Shown here piece after piece: positions 1-11,055 of a DNA stretch of 64,000 nt; the first letter of the stretch is position 1; each line of letters starts with the position of its first letter. Under the pieces are notes generated by a model, which worked only from the letters and a program-made list of their open reading frames with translations, did not search any database and had not been told where the DNA came from. Where the stretch lies: contig MU404121.1 of the NCBI GenBank assembly GCA_022695795.1, forward strand, positions 128,580-192,579. Direction: 5' to 3'. The position numbers and the translations under genes were made by a program. The stretch is from Biscogniauxia marginata (taxonomy: Eukaryota > Ascomycota > Sordariomycetes > Xylariales > Xylariaceae).

Positions 1-926
1 AATCGTGTAATCTGTATGGCCGAGTTAAGATCTTTAGTTCATGGAATTATACCCACGGTACATTTGAAGGGTTGAGCGGGGCTTGGTTTCATCATGGCGA
101 GAACGATGAAAGTGAACTTGGATTTTATGAAGAGATTGAGCTCAGTCTTGTAGGTATTTTGGTTATTAGTATTTCGTTTGTTTAGGGAGTCATGGGTGCA
201 TTTGCCTCTTAGATGGAATCAGACGGGAAACGCTTTAGTCAAGCTAGGACGTAAGCGCGTCTACTAAACATGGTATATTCATATCTCCGGCTTGTTCGTT
301 CTGTCCTGTAGTGTTAGTTGATATAGATAAGAAGAATACTTACTCAAGACATAATCTAAGAGCTGGACGCCAAGCCGGGGTATGCTTGATAGCTATGTTC
401 AGGGATAAATAGTGCTGCAACAGCTCATCTTCGACGGAATCCACCGTGTATAATCTGTATATGTCTATTCTTTAAATTCATCTTTGGTTCCGTGTTCTAT
501 TCCCCTGGGCTCCATGAAAGACATCATAGCTATATAGAGCTCTCTCGTATCGTGGGCCATAACAGATCAACCTATATAGGTACAAGGGCAACTCAAGGAT
601 CCCTCGACGAGACAAATCGACCCTGCCGTCCCACAATTTGCTGATCGCGATCCATTCGCGATAATCCTTTATAACCTTATCTGCCAAATTGTGAGAATTT
701 TACAACCGTCAAACGAATTTCAATATATTGTGTTTTATAGGCCCCTGAGACGTGCCCTATGAAAAATCCGATAAGGGACAACCTTTGCTGACCTCGTACT
801 TTTCTTGCTGACAGTCAAAACCTTAACGGCCGACCCGGGAATCCGGTGAGCACCCTTGTTAATTCCCGGCAAGGCGGAGGGTTTTCAACCGCAATCGACA
901 GTTCTGTGAGCTTTTCTCTCGTCACG
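1..926. other. Upstream intergenic region of the purine permease
   Basis: No convincing gene is seen. Short open frames here (for example 478-687 on the minus strand) have no family resemblance and no consistent codon pattern. The part nearest the permease start carries two GATA-type sites, listed separately. Confidence 0.6.
676..775. promoter_or_regulatory. Paired GATA-factor (AreA/NIT2-type) sites upstream of the purine permease
   Basis: A CTTATCTG element at 676-683 (AGATAAG on the minus strand) and a CGATAAG element at 769-775 both match HGATAR. They lie about 245 and 155 nt before the permease ATG. Purine permeases of filamentous ascomycetes are known to be controlled by AreA through paired HGATAR sites. 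That these two act here is inference. I found no clear UaY-type TCGG-N6-CCGA site. Confidence 0.35.
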
Positions 927-3011
927 ATGGATGAGGACCAGGGCCCGTCGCAAATCGTGCCGCAAAAGGCTCGGAAGTATACCGTGGGCGATCGGCTGAA
1001 CAGCGTGAGGAGAACCTTTTTCACCAAACATGGCCTTTTCGGGGATTACGACTACGCCTTTCTCTTCCGGCCCAATCTGCCGTTTATGAGAAAGTCCCAC
1101 CAGGCCTCCCCTTTCTTCGGGCTTCACGACAGGATGCCCGTCGTCTTGGCCCTTCTACTTGGCCTCCAGCACTCGCTAGCGATGCTCGCGGGAATCATCA
1201 CTCCCCCGATTCTCATGTCGGGGTCAGCGGGGGTAAACCTCAGTGCCGACATGCAACAGTACCTGGTCTCGACCGCATTGATCGTCTCTGGAATCCTCTC
1301 AATGATCCAGATTACGAGATTCCATTTCTATAAGACGCCGTAAGTGGAGTTCATACTGCCCTGATTATTTCTTCTCAGCGTCCCCACGAGTCTGTCTGAG
1401 GATGAGGGAAATAATCACAAATCGTTTCCTCAATTGAAGGATACGATACTAAGTACTTCTGATAGATACTATCTCGGAACTGGTCTGATCTCCGTCGTCG
1501 GAATCTCATTTTCCATCATTCCCGTAGCGGAGGGCGCGTTTGCCCAGATGTATGCTAATGGCTACTGTCCTACGGCTGCGGATGGGACGAAGTTGCCCTG
1601 TCCTGATGCTTACGGTGCTCTCCTGGGCACTTCAGCTGTGTGTGCTCTGATCGAGGTCCTCATCGCCTTCATGCCGCCCAGGGTTATGCTGAGGATCTTC
1701 CCTCCCATCGTCACTGGCCCAACCGTCATGGTAAATCATCATAATATCTTGGGCATTGATGGGATGCTAACTATCTAAAGCTCATTGGAATCCACTTGAT
1801 CGAGACCGGTTTCAAAAATTGGGCGGGCGGGTCTGGACCCTGTGCTGATGCTGACCATACGGCCTTTTTTAATGCTTGCCCTAATATCAACGCCCCTCAC
1901 GCGTTGCCATGGGGCTCGCCAGAGTATCTTGGTGAGTCCTGCAGGAAAGACACGCGTCTCATCACGGGAGCTAACACGATATCACAGGGCTTGGGTTCTC
2001 TGTGTTTGTCACCATCATATTCTGCGAGCGTTTTGGTTCCCCGATCATGAAGTCTACTAGTGTAATTATTGGTCTTCTTGTTGGTTGCATTATCGCTGCC
2101 GCTACTGGCTATTTCGACCGAAGTGGTATAGATGCTGCTCCAGCGGCATCTTTTATATGGGTTCATACTTTCAAGCTCAGCATCTACGGGCCTCTCGTGC
2201 TCCCTATTCTAGCCGTCTTCATAATCTGCGCCTGCGAGGCTATCGGCGATATCACCGCCACATGTGACGTCTCTCGTCTCGAAGTCGACGGCAGGACTTA
2301 TGAATCTCGCATCCAGGGCGGTGTGTTAGCAGATGGCTTGAACGGGATCCTTGCTGCTTTAATGACCATATCCCCTATGAGCACTTTTGCCCAAAACAAT
2401 GGGGTCATTGCTCTCACGCGTTGCGCCAACCGAACCGCTGGGTACTGCTGTTGGTAAGTGTCGCCGTATACTTATCAGAATTTGGCCATCATATCCTAAC
2501 GAGTGCCTCCAGCTTCTTTCTCATCATCATGGGTATATTCGCAAAGTTCGCAGCCGCGCTTGTGTCTATCCCATCCGCTGTACTTGGCGGGATGACCACT
2601 TTCTTATTCTGTGCCGTTGCTGTGTCTGGAATCGCCATCATAACGAAAGGCGTCCCGTTCAATCGTCGGTCTCGCTTCATCCTGACAGCTGGACTATCTC
2701 TAGGTTATGGAGCTACGCTCGTCCCAACCTATTTTTCCAATGTCTTTAGCTACAGTGGCGACAATAGAAGCCTCCAGGGCTTCCTCGACGCCATTGTTCT
2801 CGTGATGGAAACGGGCTTCGCTGTTACCGCCTTTGTTTCTATGATACTCAACCTTACATTGCCCGATGAGATCGAAGATACTGATGAGGAGTTGGTCGCA
2901 TCTGTTCCGCCTATAGCCAAAAAGGAGGATTCTCTTAACACCCATAGCCGCGAAAGAGATGTGGTTGCCACTGTGGATGAGGACGGCCATCACAGGAAAC
3001 GCGATGGTTAA
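927..3011 (+). CDS. NCS2-family purine (uric acid/xanthine) permease, UapA/UapC-like
   Basis: This is a plasma-membrane H+ symporter for purines such as urate and xanthine (family NCS2/NAT). Five exons join cleanly: 927-1339, 1466-1730, 1781-1931, 1988-2453 and 2513-3011, giving 597 residues. The first intron (126 nt) rejoins KTP to YYLGTG, exactly as in UapA relatives. The GLQH motif of TM1 is present (GLQHSLAMLAG). The family signature QNNGVIALTRCANR in exon 4 carries the substrate-site Q-N and the selectivity Thr. Many hydrophobic helices follow, then a charged cytoplasmic tail (HSRERD...HHRKRDG). The start at 927 was preferred to the in-frame ATG at 846 because family proteins begin shortly before a DEDxGP-like acidic stretch. 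Whether it is a UapA-type (urate/xanthine) or UapC-type (broader) permease cannot be told from sequence alone. Confidence 0.93.
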
Positions 3012-4035
3012 AACCACCCTGCTGGAACTTTCCTGGAGGACGCAAATTGTGTGATCTAGGTATGTAGTATAATTGGCTACACCAATGTATTAGCTTCGAC
3101 AGTTTAAACCAAACTATATTCTGGACAAAACCTTCACCTGCTTAGCACAACTAGAGATCAAAGCTAGGCACCTATGCACAAAGAACTACACAGACTTTAC
3201 TAGTCTAATAATCTACAGTTATCGTTACCCATATCGAAACTAACCTTGGAAGACTTCATTTTCAGACACCTAAGAAAATATTGAATAAAGCGATACTTCT
3301 GTCTTGTCCATACCATATGTGGATCGTGTTGGAAGGGTTCCGATTACTATCTGCCTCCTTATTTCGTCCCTATATACTTTCGTTTACAGAATTATCGCGG
3401 GCAACGCCCTTCACTAAGTCTAACCTCGGAGTTGAGACAACAACGTCGTTGGTATTGTCACTAAACCTAAGATGCTGCTTCATTGTTAACATAAGAGGCA
3501 ACTGTGCTTAGCATATTTAGTAAGAAGGGCATGTAGCTATCGGTGTCTATAGTGTTATCCCCAGATACAACTAATTGGAATATAGACATCATCATTTTCT
3601 TCGACTCGACCATGACTCGACTTCTTTCTGGGTGATTGCTTGCCTTATACTACGATCTTGAGCTGAACTTGACTCATTAGTGCCTACTAATCACCTTGTC
3701 CAGCGACCGGAGCTAGGTATCTACCTGCTTGGTTTACTTCTTAGTTTCGATCTTCCATGTACCGACGCGTCTGCTTCGTTCAAACGATCCGTGTGTCATC
3801 ACGGATCGGGTACTATCAGATATTGTTTCTATCCTTGACGTCACGAACGTTATTTCCACCTCGGCGCGAAAGTCTAAGTCAAGTCTCGCGTCTTGCGGCT
3901 TCGTCGCGAATAGCGATGTGCCCGCTGGGGATTTTCTTTATTATTAGACCCAAGCCTTCCACGGAAGGGTAATAAAAAAAGAGTATCTCAGCACAGTTTT
4001 ACCCCTTTTGAGTTTAGACATATCCTGGGGTCATA
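3012..4035. other. Intergenic region between permease and MFS gene
   Basis: AT-richer spacer containing the permease 3' end and the MFS promoter. Short open frames at 3281-3511 and 3729-3972 overlap in different frames and resemble nothing. No gene is supported. Confidence 0.6.
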
Positions 4036-6061
4036 ATGAGCACCATGGTGGCTGATATCGAACGGGCTCTATCGCAGCCTACGGCGAAGCCATACCGGAC
4101 CGACGAGTTGGAACTCGACCGGCACCCGTATATCAATGAAGATGGCTATATTGACTTCAAGCCTGGCGAAATTGAGAACCCGCATAACTGGTCCACGGCC
4201 AGGCGCTGGTATGTGACTATCTGTTCTGTTCTACTAGTGATGAACGCGGCATATGCGTCGTCCACTCCGTCGGGTTGCTTGGATGTGAGTCGCCAGCTGT
4301 ACTACGAAAGTAATACCCAGCCACAGAGTTCCTTTGGCTAACATCTCTCACTATGTAGGGCATATCTGAGGAATTTGGAGTTTCTAAAGAGGCAGCAGGT
4401 CTGACGATCACTCTTTTTCTATTTGGCTACTGTACCGGACCGCTCTTATTTGCGCCTCTATCTGAGGTATGAACCAGCCATCCGCATCAGGGGATTTGGT
4501 ACTGCCAAACTTCTGTTCTGCTAAACATGGATAACGGTGAATTACAGTTATATGGAAGGAGATGGATCTTCTACATAACCTTCTTGCTCTACCTTGCGTT
4601 CAACTTCCTCTGTGCATTCGCGCGCAATTTTGGAAGCTTGCTGGTTGGTCGTTTTCTCACTGGCACTTTCGTGAGCGCGCCGCTGAGTAACGCGCCCGGG
4701 GCTCTCGCCGATTTCTGGGGGCCTCTCGAACGCGAAAATGCGATGGCGGTCTTTACCTGTATGGTATGGGTCGGACCGTCCCTCGCACCCGTCGTTGCGG
4801 GTTTTCTCGAGTTGACGAAGAACTGGAGGTGGAGCTTTTATGTTCTCCTCTGGCTCGGGGCTGGCACAGCAGTCTTGATGTTTACCATCCCCGAAACCTT
4901 CGGTCCCGTGCTGTTATTACAGAGGGCTCGTAGGATTCGTAAGGCCAAGGTTCCAGGTTTCGAGAATGTCAGAGCCGCGGTTGAAGACAGCGACCGATCT
5001 CTTGTAGGGGCTTACAAAGTCGCCCTAACGAGACCGTGGATCCTCCTCTTCGACACGATTTCCTTCTTATGCGCCATTTACCTGTCGACGGTGTACTGTT
5101 TGCTCTACATGTTATTTTCTATCTACCCGATCGTCTTCCAGGAGAAGCGTGGTTGGAATTCTGGCGTAGGAGAGCTCCCTTTAATTGGGATTGCGGTAGG
5201 ATCCATTATCGGGGCAATTATTGTCGTTCTAGACTCGAAGCGAATGGCACAGAATATGAAACTGGGCCATGAGTTGAAGCCTGAAGATAAGCTGCCCTTG
5301 GCGATAGCTGGGGGTATTGGTTTTGCGATTACCAGTAAGCATCCTCCTTACCTGATAAGTCTTCTTTCACTCCGTGGAAGCGTATACCTGTCTCCTACAA
5401 TGTGAGGACTGTAGCTTACGTATTTAACTAGTGTTCTGGTTTGCATGGACTGCGGAGTTTAAGTGAGTACTTTGCATTTAATCTTTGCGCAATATATGAT
5501 ACTCAAAAGTATTTCCCTGCGTTGGAATCGCAAAGAACCACCTATTAGTGACAGTTCAGGCAGTGTAGTATATACTACGGCGAAACTGAAACTAACATGG
5601 AACTCTCTAGTTCGATTCATTGGGCAGTCCCAACACTGGCGGGAGTATTCCTTGCTACATCGTTGATGCTCATATTCGTGGGGTATCTAAACTACCTAGT
5701 TGACACGTACTTGATGCATGCTGCATCCGCAATAGCGGTAAATACGGTTTGCCGGTCGGCGTGTGGTGCCGCTGCCCCATTGTTCACGGACTACATGTTC
5801 GAAGCCCTGGGGGTAGGAGGTGGGGGTTCTTTGATAGGAGGCGTCGCCACGCTCCTCGCAATCATCCCGTTTTTGTTTTATAAGTACGGCGAACGAATCC
5901 GAATGCGGTCGAAATTCACGACCACTCGTGAGCATAAACCTGACGACGAAGAACAGCAACAACAGAGGGACCAACAGGAGGCTCCAGATGATGATTCTGA
6001 GAAAACGTTGGAAGTAGCAACAGATATAGATACAGATTTGGGGAAAGGTGATCCGAATTAA
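4036..6061 (+). CDS. MFS transporter, DHA1 drug:H+ antiporter/polyamine-transporter type
   Basis: Probable plasma-membrane proton antiporter of the major facilitator superfamily, of the group annotated as polyamine, fluconazole or benomyl transporters. Exons 4036-4284, 4359-4466, 4548-5334, 5432-5462 and 5611-6061 join in frame to 541 residues. The N-terminus is hydrophilic with the typical DxxNPxNWS-like element (IENPHNWSTARRW). GYCTGPLLFAPLSE is followed across an intron by LYGRRW, the loop 2-3 motif A region, and GRFLTG and SNAPGALADFW match the next helices. Exon 4 is only 31 nt but restores the conserved MFWFAWT segment. The tail is acidic and Gln-rich (EEQQQQRDQQ), presumably cytoplasmic. 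The substrate cannot be predicted. Confidence 0.88.
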
Positions 6062-6695
6062 AAGTAATTATGAATAGTTTGTTCGACGCCTTTATTGTAT
6101 TAATTTACGAATATTTCAAATTTCCACCTCAACATCATGTACTTTTTTTGGCAGACTTATAATTAAAAGTATTTATCCGTGGATTTCACTATTCATGATT
6201 TGAGTGTACATTAACAACTTAAACCTATTATCAGGATATTTTACATGTAGTTAAAGTTGAAACTAATAAAAGGTCAATTTATAAATGATATTTAGATACT
6301 GATCCCGCGTTGTACGGTATGAGGCTGGATTAGGGGTTGTAAGTATGTTGGAGACCTTCAGTAGTTCCCTCAACTCAAACCCGAATTTAAATACGGTACA
6401 AAGCGTAAACCACCCTTGATACGTAGATTAAGTAGCCTCAAAGTTAACCTAAATATCAGTCCTGCCATATCATAGAACTTATAGCACATAATTTCCTAAA
6501 CATTAGTTTCTTGATCAGAGGACTAGTTAGAATACCACGACGGTTTTGACATAACCCGAGTGGGTTTTAATTCTTATGATTTGTTTATACTTGATATGTG
6601 GTAGAATTAAGAATTAAGTATGGCGACTAAACTTCAAACTCATCTCAACGATAAACAATAGTGAAGTACAAGCCGTCATCACAAACTCTCCTAAT
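6062..6695. other. AT-rich intergenic spacer between convergent genes
   Basis: Lies between the MFS and catalase stop codons. It is noticeably AT-rich with no open frame of note. It presumably holds both 3' UTRs and polyadenylation signals. Confidence 0.6.
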
Positions 6696-8644
6696 TCACC
6701 TGCCTTTAACGACCTTTGCGCCATTGGCTCCGTTTGCACCGTTCGGAATACTATGAGTTCCTGCGGAGGGCGCTCCATTGTTTGTCGTTACACTCTTCCC
6801 TTTGGTTACATTAATACCATTGGCGTACCGTAGCTTATCATTCTTGGTCATGCCGTTGTGAGTTCCGTTGAAGCGCATATCCGAGATGCCATCGTACCCT
6901 TGAATACCTGTGGCCTTCTCGAGGCGGGTGGCAATGTTATTGTCAACCTCACGGAAGATAGCAATCTGCCGCTTGAGAATTTCTGGCACTTTGCAGGCAG
7001 CCATCTTTCCGGCGACATTGCTGATAAACCTCTCACGCGCAGGCTCATCGAAAACTTTCTGCCATAGCGCCCTTGGAGCGTTAAAATCTTCTGGCCGGAT
7101 CTCCGAGAGGAATGTGACGGCCTGACCCACGAAGTGCCCATGTGTCTCGTCCAGATCAACAGACCTAGGTCGAAACTTGATGGGATCGATGGAGCTTAGA
7201 TAATTGGGTCGGGCACCTTGATTGTAGAATGCCATTGCCCCATCTCTTTGGAAATTGCCGAACTTGAACCCTGTCCGAGATGCATTGACCGGAAGCTGCT
7301 GATAATTGACACCGATACGATGGCGATGAGTATCCGGGTATGAGAACAGTCGGGACTGGAGGACCGGATCGGCCGATGGCTCAATGCCTGGAGGCATATG
7401 GGATGGGTTGAATGCGACTTGCTCAATCTCGGCAAAGTAGTTAACGGCATTCTCGTTGAGGGTAAACTCGCCGATCTTCTTTCTAGGGAATTGGCCCTGG
7501 GGCCAGACGTGAGTCAGATCGAAGACATTAATTCTCTGCTTCTCCCAGACCTCCTCCGCTTGTTTGGGTGTCATAGTCTGTATCTCGACGGTCCATTTCG
7601 GATAATCTCCACGTTGAATGGCTTCATACAAGTCCTTTTGGGAATAGTCGGGCGACTTGGTGTTGGAATCCTCTTGGGTAATGAAACCTGTGCCTTGCTG
7701 TGATTTGAAATGGAATTGACAGTAAACCCAGTTGCCCTGCTTGTTAACAAGCTTGAAGGAGTGGCCTGAATAGCCATGCATGAACCGATAGCCATCTGGA
7801 ATACCTCGATCACCGAAGAGGATCATTACTTGATGGACTTTAATTTATGGTAATTAGCCCATACTCATTTTTCAAAAACGAACCGCGGTGAAAAAGAAAA
7901 CACTCTCACGAAGAAAAAAACTAGATATTGACCACGTGGGGCGGACATGGTTAAGGTAAGGACATGAAATTAGTATTTACTTACTCGACTCTGGGTTCTG
8001 GGAGAGGTAATCCCAAAACATGGTGGAGTCGTCTGCATGGGTCAAGTGTGTTGACGGATCCCTCTTCTGCGTGTGTATGAAGTGAGGGAACTTAGCCGGG
8101 TCCCTGAGGAAAAAGACGGGAGTGTTGTTCCACACGGCGTCCCAGTTGCCGTCCTCGGTCCGGAATTTGACGGAGAATCCTCGTGGGTCACGAGCGCAGT
8201 CGTGGGAGCCGGCTTCGCCGCCGACGGTGGAGAAGCGCGCAGTGACGGGACACTTTTTGCCCTTAGCCGAGAAGATATCAGCCGAACAGAGCTCGGGAAT
8301 CGGATCAGTACACTCAAAGAAGCCATGGGCTCCGCTTCCCTTGGCGTGCACAACCCGCTCGGGGATACGCTCTCGGTCGAAGTGGGACAGGAGGTCGATG
8401 AGGTGGAAGTCCTGAAGCAGAAGCGGACCATTTTCTCCTACCCGTTGGGTTTCGTAGGGGTGAGGCATGGGAACTCCATTGCTAGTTTTATTAGTCTGGG
8501 ATTGAGCGTTGATAATGTAATTTTGGTAGAGTCATACCTCGTAGCATAGAGAGTCTCCTTCGAGGACATTTGCCGATCATGTTCATACGAGGTGAACTGG
8601 TCAGCTACGTGACCAGCGAACGAATAATCAGCCGATGGTGACAT
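6696..8644 (-). CDS. Small-subunit heme catalase (clade 3 type)
   Basis: Hydrogen-peroxide dismutation by a heme catalase. Minus-strand exons 8538-8644, 7985-8481 and 6696-7837 (introns of 56 and 147 nt) give 581 residues. The distal His81 lies in RVVHAKGSGAHG, the distal Asn154 in WNNTPVFF, and the proximal heme-ligand Tyr368 in RLFSYPDTHRHRIG, so the active site is complete. The core is of small-subunit length. A tail of about 50 low-complexity residues (Asn/Gly/Ala, with GANGANGAK) extends it. The protein ends VKGR, with no PTS1-type tripeptide, unlike the peroxisomal catalases it otherwise resembles. The first exon supplies a non-conserved leader before MSSKETLYATSNGVPMPHPY. It converges with the MFS gene. 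Compartment (cytosol or peroxisome) is uncertain. Confidence 0.93.
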
Positions 8645-11055
8645 GTTTTCAACGTGTTCTTGCCCGCTGCTCTAAGTAGATCTTGAAGGAGCTGCTTAGA
8701 TACTCTCGTTATGGATAGGTGTAGAGGGACTTGAATTTCTTATTGTCTGAAAGTAGATTGTAGGTATTTCAGATATTTATGAAACAGGAGGACAAGAATT
8801 AAAAGGAGTCACAGGAAGCCGGAGATGGCGAGAGGGCAATACGCCCATTGCCACCACCTCTCAGGCGATATAATCGTCATCATCGGAAATTTTAAGATAT
8901 GATTCTAAGCAATGCACTGGGTGATTGGTAACTCTCTACTGGGCGGAGGAAGATTTCGATGACGCTGTGGTGATGATAAGTGCTGTCGCGGGGATCACTA
9001 CTGATCGTACCAAGTAAGGGGGACCTAACAAAGGAACGATTCAAATATGCTGCGGGCTTGATCCGCAACGGGCGTAGATATTACTAATACCGTACCTGAT
9101 GGTGATTCATCTTGAAAGACAAACGCAAGTCAATGATGTCGTTAAGAGAAGTTAGATTTGCTAGTACCTAAGCCTGGCGTAATACCTACCTCGGTTGCTA
9201 TAGATTCATAAGCCCTGGTAAGTATATAACCTCCCATAATTGAATACCTCTCTTGCTTTACTCATATAAGAGGGTCAACCATGTAAGACCACGCCCTTAG
9301 GTAATACGGATAATCATCGGACTTAGTAATACCTATAACCCCCCACCACACTTACCTACCTAGGTTAGGTACGTATGCACATGGCCGTGCACGGTCCATT
9401 CTGATAACAAGTCTCCCCACAAACACTAATACAGGTAAGCCTGGGCCGCACGTGGGTGGATCCTGTCTGTCATCCGCCTCCCCGCATAACCCCAATGCGA
9501 CGATCCTCCCCAGGCCCAGGCCCTTGGACCCAATAAGCCAAACCAACTTTACCGTAGGATTTGTTCTGGAGCATATCACCTGATTGTTGCTTCACGAGAC
9601 AACCGTCGAGTCACGAATGCCGCAACCGGCGAGCTATGTGATAATCGCTAGTCTGCTAAAACACGATACTTATCTCTACCCATAGCCGACCAACTTGCCG
9701 TAGTCTGCGTGGCACGTACCATTGCCCACAGACCCCCCTCAAGGCTTGGAAGTATTTAAACCCAACTTCTCTGACCGCCGTGTCTTTTCATTCTTTCGTA
9801 CCCGGTAAATCGCGAGAGATAGTAACCGAGGACAAGTGCTCAACCACGTCGACTGCTATCCGGAAGCAATCAGTCAACTAGAGACCTCAGACAGCATCGA
9901 TGGATCGAACGTGATCTAGCGAACCGAGCCTTCGCATTGGCAATTGCTTGTTCCTCGGTAGTTGCTCTCATTCGTTGCCCAGTCCGTCGGCCAAGAAAAA
10001 CCGTGGAGACGCTTATCGTGACTACATAGAGACCAACACTACTAACTCGCACGTCTCATGTCAACCGGGAGATTTCGAGAAGGAAACAATTCGGGCCAAT
10101 CCCAAATCCCTCGCCCAGCCTGCAAAACTATCGTCATCGCTGACTCCTTGGCATGGTGGTTGCAAGATCCCCGATAACGCTAGTGCTCGTGATTGATGCT
10201 GACCCGAGTGGTGCCACGGGGGCAACCAAGATATTTGGAGCCGTAACCTCCTTTGGCTCTCGAGAGTTATCCGGCCCTGAATAAGCTGTTTAGCCTCTCC
10301 GCCTTGTCGTGAACTACCGGAACCGCACCCGTCCCTCCTTTACCGAAGCCGTTTGGGGCGGTCTGTTTTCCCGACTTCCTATACTTCCAAGGAGTTCTGC
10401 GTTGTTAGTCAGCCTATCTGACTGAGACCGTTGTCTATCATGTTTATCACCTTCTAACAGCCCATCCGTAGGCTGTAGGCTATGGTATCGCGTGAGTCTC
10501 TGAAGAGTCGGCGTCTAAAAGCTCCTGTCGATCCTCCTTTCGGCCGGCGACGAAAATCTCTGTTCAATGCTGAAAAGATAGCCCTAACGGCTAGCAATGT
10601 ATGTGGCGTCTGGTCCGAAGATACCCTCAACACGAACCGGCATGCTTCTCCAAATCCCCGCAGAACTCCCCGCCTGGGGATAGTCGGACCTTTCATCAAA
10701 GTGGGCAGTATTCCTGGTGGTAGTGCTCTTGGCTGATCTTGGCTTCCCTTGGCTTTCCAATGGCGAACATTTCGGCCTCCTTGGCAGGCCTAGACACGCT
10801 GCATCATACGGAAGAAGGATCCTGTAGCCCATGTAGTGCTCACAGACCAGGTTCTTTGTGCTCGCTTCGACAAATTCTTCTACGAGATCGGCTGGAGGAC
10901 CTTGCCTCCCGCGAGGTATAAGAGCCCGGCGTAGGCCAAGTTGGATTGCCGTGACTCTCAGCTGTACGTCTCCTGGAGTACTGCTCGTATCTTCTTCAGT
11001 TGCCTGTAAAGAAGATAACCAGGGCGCTTATTTATACATTGATTCCTATTCAAAC
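8645..11055. other. Long intergenic region, divergent promoters of catalase and carboxylate permease
   Basis: About 2.4 kb with no supportable gene. Open frames at 9352-9579 and 10454-10832 occur in overlapping frames and have low-complexity translations. The right part probably holds the promoter and 5' leader of the permease: a CreA-like cluster at 10656-10679, and a TATA-like TATAAG at 10917-10922, about 135 nt before the ATG. Confidence 0.55.
10656..10679. promoter_or_regulatory. Cluster of three CreA-type (SYGGRG) sites
   Basis: CCCCGC at 10656-10661 and again at 10668-10673 (GCGGGG on the minus strand), then CTGGGG at 10674-10679, all match 5'-SYGGRG. The carbon catabolite repressor CreA/CRE1 binds best to closely spaced pairs. 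The cluster is about 380 nt upstream of a Jen1-type carboxylate permease, a class repressed by glucose. Occupancy is inferred. Confidence 0.35.

Noticed and set aside
1340..1378. 39-nt first intron for the purine permease
   Set aside because: The acceptor at 1378 leads to a non-family insert; the acceptor at 1465 rejoins KTP directly to YYLGTG as in relatives.
6062..6660. RIP-degraded transposon in the AT-rich spacer
   Set aside because: AT-rich, but no trace of transposase or reverse-transcriptase motifs and no terminal repeats were seen; ordinary 3' spacer is simpler.
10858..11055. In-frame N-terminal extension of the Jen1-like permease
   Set aside because: 66 extra residues are Ser/Arg-rich and unlike family N-termini; a TATA-like element at 10917 would fall inside the coding region.
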